The notes under the pieces were generated by a model that saw nothing but the letters and a program-made list of their open reading frames with translations, was not told the DNA's origin and ran no database searches. Of a stretch of DNA of 64,000 nt, positions 28,008-37,624 are shown in pieces (position 1 is the stretch's first letter; each line of letters begins with the position of its first letter). The stretch covers positions 310,001 to 374,000 of the forward strand of contig NC_016533.1 in assembly GCF_000236905.1 (NCBI RefSeq), read 5' to 3'. This DNA comes from Tetrapisispora phaffii CBS 4417. Lineage: Eukaryota > Ascomycota > Saccharomycetes > Saccharomycetales > Saccharomycetaceae. The translations under genes were made by a program, and so were the position numbers.

Positions 28008-30710
28008 ATGTCGTTCACTTTTCAACAGGAAGAGGCTATCTTTCGTTCGGCTGATATGGTTTATATTCAATTGTATATACCGTTAGAAATCTCAAGGGAG
28101 GTGGTCTCGTTACTAGGTAATTTGGGGAATGTCATGTTTAGAGACTTGAATTCGGATGTATCAACGTTCCAAAGAAATTATATTGGTCAATTGAGGAAAT
28201 TCGATGATGCAGAGAGGTTGCTGACTTATATGTCGGATGTTTCTATGCAACATTCTGTTGCCATGTGGAATTACACTTTGCACGTAGATCAAGAAGGTGA
28301 AAGTATTACTCCAAAACCATTGGCACAAGTTATTGATAGTTTGAATATAAATAGTATCAATGAGGTCAACGAGATCATAGATGATGTCATTGGGTTTGAA
28401 TCCCGTTTGAAACAATTGAACGACTCTTTGTTAGGTTTGAAAGAGAACCTGGCCACTCTCATTGAGAAAAGACAGGTTGTTTTCCAATGTGGGAGGTTCC
28501 TAGAGTTTAATCAAGGTCTTCCAGGAAGGTTGTCCCGTGAGAGAAGAGACACAAGTGGTGGTCTACTGAGTTTAGATAACGTAAGTGAAACTTTAAGTGA
28601 TGCGTTCTCATTCGACCTAGATGAAAATAATTTCAATTATAATAATAGTGATAGCAACAACAACGATAATGTAAATATTGATACTTTGGATGATCTGGAA
28701 CAAGGGGCTCCGGAGGAGAATGGCGATTATGCTGAGTTTCATTTTTTCCAAAATGGGTTTCATAACCAATTCATAGTAGTCGGTGCTTTAGAGGCCAATA
28801 AAATCGAAGTATTAAATAGAATCCTATGGCGTTTAACAAGAGGTAATTTATTCTTTCAAAATTTCCCAATCGAGAACTCGAATATTAATGCTAACGTCCC
28901 AGGTGAACCAGACGAAAAAGGAGAAAAACATTGTTTCATAGTGTTCACTCATGGTGAAACTTTATTGAAAAAAATTAACCGTGTCATCGAGTCTTTAAAC
29001 GGTAAAATATACTCAATGGAAAACTTCAGATCACATTCAAAAATACAAGAATTGAATGACCAGATCGATGAATTGACACAAATTGTAACTGCAACAGAAC
29101 AATCTCTACATACAGAATTACTAGTCATCAATGACCAACTGCCTATATGGTCCGCACTAATTAAAAGAGAAAAGTATATTTACGCAACTTTGAATTTGTT
29201 TAGACCAGAATCCCATGCATTACTAGCCGAAGGTTGGATACCTTCGAATGAAACAGATTCAGTATCGAACGCACTAAAAGAACATAGCGAATCAATCGGT
29301 TCAGAATATACCCCAGTGATAAATATCATTAAAACAAATAAATCACCACCAACTTACCATCGTACTAATAAATTCACAGGTGCTTTCCAATCTATTGTTG
29401 ATGCGTATGGTATTGCATCTTATCAGGAAGTCAATCCTGGTTTAGCGACAATTGTTACATTTCCTTTCATGTTCGCCATTATGTTCGGTGACTTAGGTCA
29501 TGGTTTTATATTGTTTTTGATCTCTTTATATCTGATTTTCAACGAAACTAAATTTGATAAAATGCAAAGAGATGAGATTTTCGATATGGCTTATACTGGT
29601 AGATACGTCATATGTCTAATGGGTGCATTTTCAATCTATACGGGTTTGATGTATAATGATATATTTTCGAAACCTTTAACTCTATTCAAATCTGGCTGGG
29701 AATGGCCTTCTAACTTCAAAAAGGGAGAATTGATTGAAGCTTCAAAAATAGGTGTCTATAGATTTGGTATTGATTACAATTGGCACGGGGCTGATAATTC
29801 ACTTTTGTTTACAAACTCTTATAAAATGAAATTGTCTATTTTGATGGGTTTTATTCATATGACATATTCATACATGTTTTCTTACGTCAATTATAAGTAT
29901 AAGAACTCAAGAGTTGATATTATCGGTAATTTCATTCCAGGTTTAATCTTCATGCAATCGATTTTCGGTTATTTATCAATAACTATTGTGTATAAATGGA
30001 CAAAAGATTGGATAAAGGATGGTAAACCAGCTCCAGGATTATTGAACATGTTAATTAATATGTTCTTGGCTCCAGGAAAAGTAGAAGAACATTTATACTC
30101 AGGTCAAGCATTTGTTCAGACAGTCCTATTACTTGCTGCTTTGGTCTGTGTACCTTGGTTACTATTATACAAACCTTTGACTCTAAAAAAGCAGCATGCC
30201 ATGGCAACCAGTCAAGGGTATCAAAACGTTCAACAGCAAAGATATAATGAATCTTTGATGGAAACACAATCCACCTTCGAGGAAGATGAAGTTATTATCA
30301 CAGATTCTAATGAGGAAGACCATTCGGACTTTAATTTTGGCGATATTATGATTCACCAAGTTATTCATACAATCGAATTTTGTTTGAATTGTATTTCACA
30401 TACAGCCTCATATCTGAGATTATGGGCATTATCGTTAGCACACGCACAATTATCAAGTGTTCTGTGGGATATGACAATCGCCAATGCCTTCACAGCTTCT
30501 AATCCCGGTTCTATCTTATCTGTTGCCAGGGTCGTGTTTCTATTTGGTATGTGGTTTATCTTAACCGTGTGTATCCTGGTTATGATGGAAGGTACATCAG
30601 CTATGTTACACTCCCTACGTTTACATTGGGTTGAAGCAATGTCGAAATTTTTTGAAGGTGAAGGTTATGCATATGAACCATTTTCATTTAAGAGACTATC
30701 TGAACAGTAA
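28008..30710 (+). CDS. STV1: V-ATPase V0 subunit a, Golgi/endosome isoform Stv1
   Basis: Subunit a forms the proton half-channels of the vacuolar-type ATPase. The cytosolic N-terminal half (1 to about 450) begins MSFTFQQEEAIFRSADMVYI. The C-terminal half has about eight membrane helices, with FPFMFAIMFGDLGHGF, NFIPGLIFMQSIFGYLS and the essential arginine in SYLRLWALSLAHAQLS. Sequence throughout is closer to Stv1 than to Vph1: for example NMLINMFLAPG, RLHWVEAMSKFFEGEGYAYEPFSF at the end. Length 900 compares with 890. Synteny agrees: YMR054W next to BUB2 (YMR055C), with LHS1 of the sister region between them here. Stv1 enzymes stay in Golgi and endosomes and are not controlled by glucose like Vph1. 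Confidence 0.96.
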   Translation: MSFTFQQEEAIFRSADMVYIQLYIPLEISREVVSLLGNLGNVMFRDLNSDVSTFQRNYIGQLRKFDDAERLLTYMSDVSMQHSVAMWNYTLHVDQEGESITPKPLAQVIDSLNINSINEVNEIIDDVIGFESRLKQLNDSLLGLKENLATLIEKRQVVFQCGRFLEFNQGLPGRLSRERRDTSGGLLSLDNVSETLSDAFSFDLDENNFNYNNSDSNNNDNVNIDTLDDLEQGAPEENGDYAEFHFFQNGFHNQFIVVGALEANKIEVLNRILWRLTRGNLFFQNFPIENSNINANVPGEPDEKGEKHCFIVFTHGETLLKKINRVIESLNGKIYSMENFRSHSKIQELNDQIDELTQIVTATEQSLHTELLVINDQLPIWSALIKREKYIYATLNLFRPESHALLAEGWIPSNETDSVSNALKEHSESIGSEYTPVINIIKTNKSPPTYHRTNKFTGAFQSIVDAYGIASYQEVNPGLATIVTFPFMFAIMFGDLGHGFILFLISLYLIFNETKFDKMQRDEIFDMAYTGRYVICLMGAFSIYTGLMYNDIFSKPLTLFKSGWEWPSNFKKGELIEASKIGVYRFGIDYNWHGADNSLLFTNSYKMKLSILMGFIHMTYSYMFSYVNYKYKNSRVDIIGNFIPGLIFMQSIFGYLSITIVYKWTKDWIKDGKPAPGLLNMLINMFLAPGKVEEHLYSGQAFVQTVLLLAALVCVPWLLLYKPLTLKKQHAMATSQGYQNVQQQRYNESLMETQSTFEEDEVIITDSNEEDHSDFNFGDIMIHQVIHTIEFCLNCISHTASYLRLWALSLAHAQLSSVLWDMTIANAFTASNPGSILSVARVVFLFGMWFILTVCILVMMEGTSAMLHSLRLHWVEAMSKFFEGEGYAYEPFSFKRLSEQ

Positions 30711-31215
30711 AAAATATAATTTTAATAAAATATTTAACTATGTAATATCAAATATTCAGCATAAATGATATAAAATCAAGTGCAGTTAATAAACTAGAAG
30801 TGGATATTATCGATACGCTCCTCAAAAATCAGTATAATAATGTTTTAAAGGAAATATAAACATAGAAATTCAGAGCTGCAGGTGATTATTTATGAAATAT
30901 ACATGTAGTACAGTAATGGCCACACGTTCAAAGCTGGTTAATTATAAATAATAATATTGAGCTTGTAGATGATCAACTATATCACTTCCGTTGTCAGGAC
31001 TAAGTGTTACAGAGTGTTTACAAGTATCCTATTCTTCTTCAGAGGAGAATGAATAATTAAACAGAACAAGGACTCTCACGTACGACTAGTTTAAAAAATA
31101 ATATACGTAAATGAAGCTGTTTATTTTTGATAATGCAGAAACAGGTAGATATTCCCATAAAGTTTGTAACGATTCGAATTTATTATGAAAATTATATGAT
31201 GTTACTTCATTTAAT
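30711..31215. other. Intergenic between convergent STV1 and LHS1
   Basis: At 505 bases this is long for a convergent spacer. It is AT-rich with a few GC-richer patches (about 30925-31080). I looked for C/D and H/ACA snoRNA boxes and tRNA boxes and saw none that fit. Confidence 0.5.
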
Positions 31216-33942
31216 CTATAATTCATCGTGGCTCATGGTTTCTTCACCAGTTACATCATTATTTGCTGTGGTGCTGGAGACCTTAGACCTTTTGGCTCTG
31301 ATTTTTCTCTTTTTTTGTTGAGTAGAATTAGATTTTGATTCTGATTCCTCTTTCAAAGATGTAGTTTCGTTAGAGCTTTTCTTATTCTCCCTTTCGCTTT
31401 TAACTTTTTGTCTTGCTGCTTTACGTTCAATAGATTTTATTTTTCTTTGAACAGTCGATTTTAATTCACGAATACGATAATCATGAGATGCAACAAAAGC
31501 TTTCATCAATTCTTCCATTTCTAAATACGATTCTTCAAAGGATAAACTAATTTCAAACAATGTGGATTTTGGAAGTGTTTCAATAACACCACCTTCCAAT
31601 AAATAGTTTATAATATAGTTCACATCCTTGAATTTTATTAAACTGTTCTCAAACATGAGAATAGACTGTGATAATTTCGAAGGTAAACGAATACCTTCAA
31701 ATAACTCATCAATATCAATATCAACCTCTTTATTCATTTCCTTTAACTCAGAAACAAATAAGCTCAACGAGTCGTTATACTTCTTGATTAAAGCTAACAA
31801 TTCATCCGACTTATTTAACATTCTTTTGAATTCTTCTTGATCTAATTTTTCATTCAAGGTTAATACATAAAATTCAACTTTTTCCTTTAGGTTTTCAAGA
31901 ATTATTGCTTTATCCATAATTAAATCTTTAGTAATATCTTCTTGCAAACCCTCAAACCATTCCAGGTATTCAGGCGTAATCTTTTTTAATTCTCTATATT
32001 CAGTTAAGGATTCAACCTTCACATCATCCACACTTTCTAGAAAACTTAATGTATTATATAATAAGCCTTCAAAAACATTTTTAATTTCATGTAATTCAAA
32101 TCTCTTTGCATCTGCGTTGTTCATATTAATAATACGCTCTCTTATGGATTGGACATTCTTTGAAGCTAACAATTGAGATTCAGATTGGCTCGAAAACACA
32201 AGAGCTGGTAAATTTATATTATCTTCACTAATTTCAAATAATGAAGTTCTTTCTAAATTGATATTTTTAGCAACTTTTTGAGTTTCATTATACTTCAAAT
32301 AATCCTGCAAACATATCACGTTTACTTCATCAAGATCGAAAAATCTTTCTTGTGATAGTGAAAATGTAGCCTTCAATGCAAATCCATATTCACACTCGGT
32401 TAAGTTATTACTGTTAATCAAACCTTCATATTCTATTGTAATATTCTTAAAATTGAAATCGTTTTCAAAGAGCTTTAGTTGTTGAGATTTTGGTAATTCT
32501 GATACAGTTTCTAAGATAAATGATTGGGTCGATGGATATTTTGAACCTTTCTCAAAAACTTCACCTTTCTTTGTAGACTCCGAGGTTAAAATCGAATATG
32601 AGTTAATTGAACGTTCAATAATATTTAATGGTTTTGTTCTAAATGAGTTAGATAATTTTACACCTCTAATAGTGACACCATTTACTGCAGACTCATCCGA
32701 ATTGACATTACGTAACAATTTATCTTCACCTACAAATTCAATTAGGCTTTTTTGAATTATTGGAACTCTTTGTGAGCCTCCAAATAAAATAACACCACTT
32801 AAATCTTCCATCGTAATTGTATCTTCCCAAAGTTGATCATTCATAGAATCTTTAATTGGATTAATAGATCTTTTACATAAAGATTTAATTGATTCTTCAA
32901 ATTCAGTCCTCGAAACGGTGGCACGGAAATCAATTTCATCGATAATAGATTCAATAGTTATAGATACGTCCATGTTGGCACTCAACACAAGTTTAGCCTT
33001 TTCTGTTGCTTGATAAATTTTTGCCAGAGATTTTGGATTTTTGTCAAGCTCCTTAGAAGTGAATTCAGTATGTTCTTTTAAAAATTTATTTTTTATCAAA
33101 TTAAATAGTGCCAAGTTAAAGTCAGAACCTCCAAGATTTTTATCATAACCATAACCGCCTATCTCAATCTCAACTGGTTCTGAGGTATTGGCTGGTCTAT
33201 TTAAGGAGAACAATGTAGCTTGTGTACTGCTTGCTCCCATATCATATATCATATAATATACCTTTGTATCTGCTGGAGAGTCACGATTCTTTAATGCAAA
33301 ATTGATTGCTACGGATAAACCATCACTCACCAAGTATGTTGGTAAACGATCTGTAGTCATATTGCCAATTCTCAAAAGAGCGCTTCTTTCATTGAATCCA
33401 GCAAAATCAGGGACTGTGATAGACAACTCAGTCACTCTATCAGTATTCAAACTATCATTTATTTCTAGTAATTCGTTCGCTCTTTTGACGATTTCTTGTA
33501 TATTCATTGCAACTAGTTCCTCAGCTGTGTATTCCTCATCGAATACAGAAAATGAAATCGAATCCCAGTTCGATGGTATAATCTCAACACCAAAATGCTT
33601 TTCTTTGTACTGTTGCAATTCAAATTCATCATCAATCGTCTTACCTAGTAATGGTTTCAAATTTAATAACGTATTTTGTGGGAATCTAGTTGATAACGAG
33701 CCAATTGCTGACCCGAATATACGTTCTAAACTGGAGTTATCTGAATTCAATGACTTGAAAGCTATACCAGAAACATCCTTACGTTTAGACTCTGGTGTCA
33801 AAACGATTTCTAAAGGAGCCTTTGGCGATACAATCATAGCCTTGATATTTTCATAACCAAAATCAATACCTAAAATAGCACCGAATGCGTATTGATTGAT
33901 GCAAATTAAAACAGTAACCCAAAACAATTGGTTACACTTCAT
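31216..33942 (-). CDS. LHS1: ER-lumenal Hsp110/GRP170-type chaperone Lhs1
   Basis: Lhs1 is the nucleotide exchange factor for Kar2 (BiP) and aids translocation and folding in the ER. A signal peptide is clear (1 to about 21, hydrophobic WVTVLICINQYAFG), and the C-terminus is the retrieval signal HDEL. The Hsp70-type ATPase domain fills about 22-410, beginning ILGIDFGYENIKAMIV and including VYYMIYDMGASSTQATLF and ILFGGSQRVPIIQ. An extended substrate and helical domain with several N-glycosylation sequons follows, then a Lys/Ser-rich stretch just before HDEL. The 908 residues compare with 881. The gene matches YKL073W. Its strand is as predicted for a segment inverted relative to S. cerevisiae chromosome XI. 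Confidence 0.96.
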   Translation of the reverse strand: MKCNQLFWVTVLICINQYAFGAILGIDFGYENIKAMIVSPKAPLEIVLTPESKRKDVSGIAFKSLNSDNSSLERIFGSAIGSLSTRFPQNTLLNLKPLLGKTIDDEFELQQYKEKHFGVEIIPSNWDSISFSVFDEEYTAEELVAMNIQEIVKRANELLEINDSLNTDRVTELSITVPDFAGFNERSALLRIGNMTTDRLPTYLVSDGLSVAINFALKNRDSPADTKVYYMIYDMGASSTQATLFSLNRPANTSEPVEIEIGGYGYDKNLGGSDFNLALFNLIKNKFLKEHTEFTSKELDKNPKSLAKIYQATEKAKLVLSANMDVSITIESIIDEIDFRATVSRTEFEESIKSLCKRSINPIKDSMNDQLWEDTITMEDLSGVILFGGSQRVPIIQKSLIEFVGEDKLLRNVNSDESAVNGVTIRGVKLSNSFRTKPLNIIERSINSYSILTSESTKKGEVFEKGSKYPSTQSFILETVSELPKSQQLKLFENDFNFKNITIEYEGLINSNNLTECEYGFALKATFSLSQERFFDLDEVNVICLQDYLKYNETQKVAKNINLERTSLFEISEDNINLPALVFSSQSESQLLASKNVQSIRERIINMNNADAKRFELHEIKNVFEGLLYNTLSFLESVDDVKVESLTEYRELKKITPEYLEWFEGLQEDITKDLIMDKAIILENLKEKVEFYVLTLNEKLDQEEFKRMLNKSDELLALIKKYNDSLSLFVSELKEMNKEVDIDIDELFEGIRLPSKLSQSILMFENSLIKFKDVNYIINYLLEGGVIETLPKSTLFEISLSFEESYLEMEELMKAFVASHDYRIRELKSTVQRKIKSIERKAARQKVKSERENKKSSNETTSLKEESESKSNSTQQKKRKIRAKRSKVSSTTANNDVTGEETMSHDEL

Positions 33943-34292
33943 TTTGCTTGATGATTATTTCAAATTAATTAAAATAGGATAGTTGATACTATTGTGGTAG
34001 CTGGTGTTTCAATTACAATTTATCTGGTGTAAATTAGATCTTTTTAAAATTGATAGAGTTTTAATAGAAATATTTCAATTATGTTACTTTTAACAATGCG
34101 TTAAGATGCTTTCTCGGTTGCTGATAAACAGTCAGCTGTATTAAATATATATATCTATATATATATATATAGATATATATATATATATACTTGTAATCAT
34201 TGATTATTTGGTTGATTGATTGATTGAATGCTGTTACATATTGAATTCTAATAAATTTATGAATATGGATTTTTGGATTCTCAATCAGTATG
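33943..34292. other. Intergenic: LHS1 promoter and BUB2 3' flank
   Basis: The region includes a TGTTTCA motif near 34004 and a 38-bp perfect AT palindrome at 34145-34182. No gene is evident. Confidence 0.6.
34145..34182. repeat. 38-bp perfect AT-rich palindrome
   Basis: Alternating TA interrupted symmetrically by one C (34155) and one G (34172), so the whole stretch is self-complementary. It can extrude as a cruciform and is likely length-variable. It lies about 110 bp from the BUB2 3' end. Confidence 0.85.
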
Positions 34293-35306
34293 CTAGTAGT
34301 TATATGGTATGGTGAGATCGGATTTTGTTAGATGCTCAACTAGTAAAGTATATATATCAGATGGGATTCTTGCAACAAACCCTACGCCCAATCTTATTAT
34401 CTCATCAGCTTCAAAGTTGGGCATATCTCTTGTTAGCAAATTCATTGGATAATCTGATTCCATTATTTTGTCTCGGTTGGTTACTAATAGTGAAACCACA
34501 AATAATATATTCATATGAAAGCCATATGCAAACATAAAATCCCATAGTTTACATACTTGATCTAATGGTTTGTTACAACTTGAGAGTGTCAATATAGATG
34601 GCAACCCGTATATCTCTGCTGTTAGCAGGTTATCACTTAAAAACTTGCTTAATTTTGGATCGATGATTTTTAAACATATATCTAGTAATTTGGCACCATT
34701 GTGTGCACCTGAGATATTGCTGTTAATGTACGTCGGTATTATATTATAACATAGTGATGAAAACAATTGAAAAGCCATGGATTCTGAAGGACAGGAGTAT
34801 AATAGCGGTGCCAATATCAGATTCATGCCTTGAACATATGTGCTGACTTGTCTATTGTTTCTATTTCTTGAATTAGCATAACTTGAAGAATTATTTTCAT
34901 CCAATGACGTATTGGCATCATTTCCATCATAATTATTAATATGTTCTTCTTCCTCTGCTCTCTGTAGTGTCTGCCATGCAAAACATGAAAGACATCTTAT
35001 CAGAGACTCTTCTGAAACTGTCTTCTTAAAAATGGGGTCCGTTTGTAATGTTCTGAATGTATCGTTCTTGATTTTTTGTAAAATAACAGGAGGGCAAGGG
35101 CCCAGTTGCACTAGAGCCATATACAATTGTGTTGACCTTTCCATGGAGGTCTGGGATAGAATTGACCAAACGTTAGACCGGAGCCTCTGTTCTCTTTTAT
35201 TTGTAGCCACAGGCAACCCTTCGCATAAAATCAAATATCGAAGTTGCGACAATGATGATTGGATAAGCAAAGGAGATTGTTCGATAAACTGTTCAATTGA
35301 TGACAT
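34293..35306 (-). CDS. BUB2: Mitotic exit network GAP subunit Bub2 (TBC domain)
   Basis: Bub2 with Bfa1 is the GTPase-activating complex for Tem1 at spindle pole bodies; it blocks mitotic exit until the spindle is positioned. The TBC domain covers most of the protein. It has RSNVWSILSQTS, the arginine-finger motif IKNDTFRT (IxxDxxR), the glutamine-finger motif YVQGMNLILAP, and GLPSILTLSSCNKPLDQVCKLWDFMF-type late blocks (residues about 235-260). A Asn/Ser-rich insert at about 125-150 accounts for the extra length (337 against 306). The ATG at 35306 (MSSIEQFIEQSPLLI) aligns with the family start; the open frame continues upstream without an ATG. Synteny: YMR055C next to AAC1 (YMR056C), as here. 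Confidence 0.96.
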   Translation of the reverse strand: MSSIEQFIEQSPLLIQSSLSQLRYLILCEGLPVATNKREQRLRSNVWSILSQTSMERSTQLYMALVQLGPCPPVILQKIKNDTFRTLQTDPIFKKTVSEESLIRCLSCFAWQTLQRAEEEEHINNYDGNDANTSLDENNSSSYANSRNRNNRQVSTYVQGMNLILAPLLYSCPSESMAFQLFSSLCYNIIPTYINSNISGAHNGAKLLDICLKIIDPKLSKFLSDNLLTAEIYGLPSILTLSSCNKPLDQVCKLWDFMFAYGFHMNILFVVSLLVTNRDKIMESDYPMNLLTRDMPNFEADEIIRLGVGFVARIPSDIYTLLVEHLTKSDLTIPYNY

Positions 35307-35778
35307 TTTCGTGTACCATAAGTATTTTGATCCTGTCTTGTATACCACTTTTTGCCCAATCTAGATGAAACAAATTCAAAATAAAGTTATCTTATTAAGG
35401 CTCACTGCTAGACTTGCACTGCCAATTGTAAACTAGTTCAAATATTAACAGCACTCACGCTTATTCAAGGAATGTTTTCTTTGAATTCCAGAACATACTT
35501 GTATTTAAAGAGATGTTTATTTATGTTTTAAAGTTCGTGTTTATTATGGTGAACCGCTTATTGCACGAAAATGATGACAAGAGACAACAGTGTCAAGACA
35601 CCTCTCGACGACACAAATTGTCAAAGGGATGACAGTAAAGTGATACATTATGATGAATGACGGTGGATATTAGCAATGACATAGTTATCAATTCTGGAGT
35701 TTTGGAATTTATCTATTTAGGTTTCTAAATATTAGATGAGTTTATGTAGAAAAATTGGTTCTTGCTGATGGAGAGGGT
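35307..35778. other. Intergenic: BUB2 promoter and AAC 3' flank
   Basis: Unique AT-rich DNA of 472 bases; I see no element or gene that I can name. Confidence 0.5.
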
Positions 35779-36753
35779 CTATTTGAATGTTTTACCGAAG
35801 AATATCATTTGAAACTGATCATAGAGGGAGATGACACCTGCTGCTGCTACACTTCTGAATATATTTGCCCCACACCCCTTAAAGAGGGAAGCGGAGCCCT
35901 CAGTTTTCAAGATTTGCTGGAAGCAGTCGTAAGAGCCCTTGTATTTGACGGTTTGACCAGAAGTCATCATCATTCTCCTTCGAACGGTATCAAGCGGGTA
36001 CGATATGGTAGAGGCAGTAATAGTGATGATCCAACCAAGCATAAACGATGCAGTAAAGGAGTTAGACATCTTGCCCACGAGGAGTGTTGGTTTCAAGGTA
36101 TCATAGAGGCCAAAATAGAGGCCTCTATAGATCATGATACCCAGAACAGAGGGTGCAAACCCACGATACAGGCCTGCAATACCATCTGTAGCAAACGTCT
36201 TTCTGTAGACGTCGAGTATCCCATTGAACTGTCTCTGTGGCATCGGTGCGTCGAGGCCTTTCGAGAGACGCTTCTTAAGGTCCCTGTTAGCACTGGCATC
36301 GGCCGCCATTCTTGTCCTGGCGTAGTCTAGTGAGTACACGAACCCCAGCGACAGTGCGCCTGCTGCACCACCGGATGCAACGTTACCTACAAACCATTTG
36401 AAGTATCCATCCGTCTCCTTCTTGTACCCGAAGAGTGCCTTGATCTTATCTTTGAAAGCAAAGTTCAAGGCTTGCGTCGGGAAGTATCTGATCACATTGG
36501 CAGTATTGCCTCGCCAGAACGACAGGACCCCTTGAGATTGGGCAGTCGTTCTGAAACAATCGAGTATTCCTGTGTAGCGGTGGCTCAGAGTGCCTTGCTT
36601 GATCATTTCATCTTGATTCTGTATCATCAACTTCACTCGTTCTATCGGAGCAGCACCAGTCTTCGCAATAGCTGCTGACACACCTCCCATGAGGAAGTCT
36701 GTCAGAAAACTTGTTTGCTTCACCGATGTTACTGTATTGTTGTTAGTGGACAT
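35779..36753 (-). CDS. AAC1: Mitochondrial ADP/ATP carrier
   Basis: The product exchanges cytosolic ADP for matrix ATP across the inner membrane. It has the three-fold mitochondrial carrier repeat. The PxD/ExxR motifs appear as [29 protein letters not shown] and [17 protein letters not shown]. The last contains RRRMMM, the diagnostic hexapeptide of ADP/ATP carriers. The first helix follows the leader at about residue 16 ([20 protein letters not shown]). Length 324 compares with 309 for S. cerevisiae Aac1. The symbol follows synteny (YMR056C beside BUB2). Which of Aac1, Aac2 or Aac3 it matches in expression cannot be told, and it may be the main carrier in this species. Codon use is more biased and GC-richer than its neighbours, as in highly expressed genes. 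Confidence 0.95.
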   Translation of the reverse strand: MSTNNNTVTSVKQTSFLTDFLMGGVSAAIAKTGAAPIERVKLMIQNQDEMIKQGTLSHRYTGILDCFRTTAQSQGVLSFWRGNTANVIRYFPTQALNFAFKDKIKALFGYKKETDGYFKWFVGNVASGGAAGALSLGFVYSLDYARTRMAADASANRDLKKRLSKGLDAPMPQRQFNGILDVYRKTFATDGIAGLYRGFAPSVLGIMIYRGLYFGLYDTLKPTLLVGKMSNSFTASFMLGWIITITASTISYPLDTVRRRMMMTSGQTVKYKGSYDCFQQILKTEGSASLFKGCGANIFRSVAAAGVISLYDQFQMIFFGKTFK

Positions 36754-37624
36754 GCTGTTTACTATGTGTCGTAAAATATCTGTTCAATTGACATTCGGAT
36801 ATTTGAAGCATTATAGTCACAACATATAGTGAAGTAAATGGGATGATAAGTTTATATATGTGTAGAAACACATTTCATTGAAGAGCTTGATAAACATCGT
36901 TGGTGATTTTGAGGCATCCATGCCATGTGACCGTATCCTTAATTTATAAACCGGTGAGTACCTTAGGAGAGAACCTTCTGACACAAGGATGCCCTTTCAC
37001 GGTCCACAATTTAACAGTCACATGGTAACGATGCCATCCATATACACATCTTCCATCTGTACAACTGCACAAAACAATATTTGGATGTGACAGTGACACC
37101 ACCGTCAATTCCTAAGCGTTGCATCGCATTATTTCAGCAGGAAACATCACAAACAAACCTACCAAATGACCAAACATGACTCACCACAGCAGCCTCTGTA
37201 TCAGCACGATTGGGCTATCTGAAGTTATAACTGATTGCATCCCAGGACACCAACCATTTCAAACGAAGTTACCGGTATAAAGGGCATCGACCTCATCTCT
37301 TATAAGCTCTTGCAAGCTCAGTTGTAAGGTCGTTCCGAACGACCCCACCGCTTAAAGCCTTCGCAAGTTCTGGATATTGAAAAGTTCGAACTACCAGGTT
37401 CGATGAAGTGCTATAAAGTGATAATTAGTAATTAACAATCAATGCTAGAGATCGACGTGTGTTGTATTTGGTAGCTTGGATTGTTGACAAGTTGTATTGC
37501 ATTTGTGTCTGATAGAGGGTCTCTGAATTTGTTGATCTATATTGAATTCAGTGGTGAAGAGAACAGAAATACACTGTGAAGCCAAGAGAGAAAAAAGACA
37601 CCATCGGTTGGGTTGTGAGTTAGG
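36754..37624. other. Divergent promoter region of AAC and the YKL075C-position gene
   Basis: At 871 bases this is one of the longest gaps. A TATATAAA box for AAC lies at about 36851-36859 (100 bp upstream). A 17-bp near-perfect palindrome is at 37328-37344, with a related half-site (GTTCGAAC context) near 37385. A CCAAT (ATTGG at about 37210) could be a Hap2/3/4/5 site for AAC. No RNA gene is seen. Confidence 0.6.
37328..37344. promoter_or_regulatory. Dyad GGTCGTTC-C-GAACGACC
   Basis: Perfect 8-bp half-sites around one base. Such a dyad usually marks the site of a homodimeric regulator. It lies 281 bp before the plus-strand gene and 575 bp before AAC. A second, weaker copy with GAAC/GTTC halves lies 50 bp further on. 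No known factor is assigned. Confidence 0.5.

Noticed and set aside
30711..31215. Hidden snoRNA in the long STV1-LHS1 convergent spacer
   Set aside because: I could not pair C/D boxes or an H/ACA hairpin set; the sequence looks like plain AT-rich spacer.
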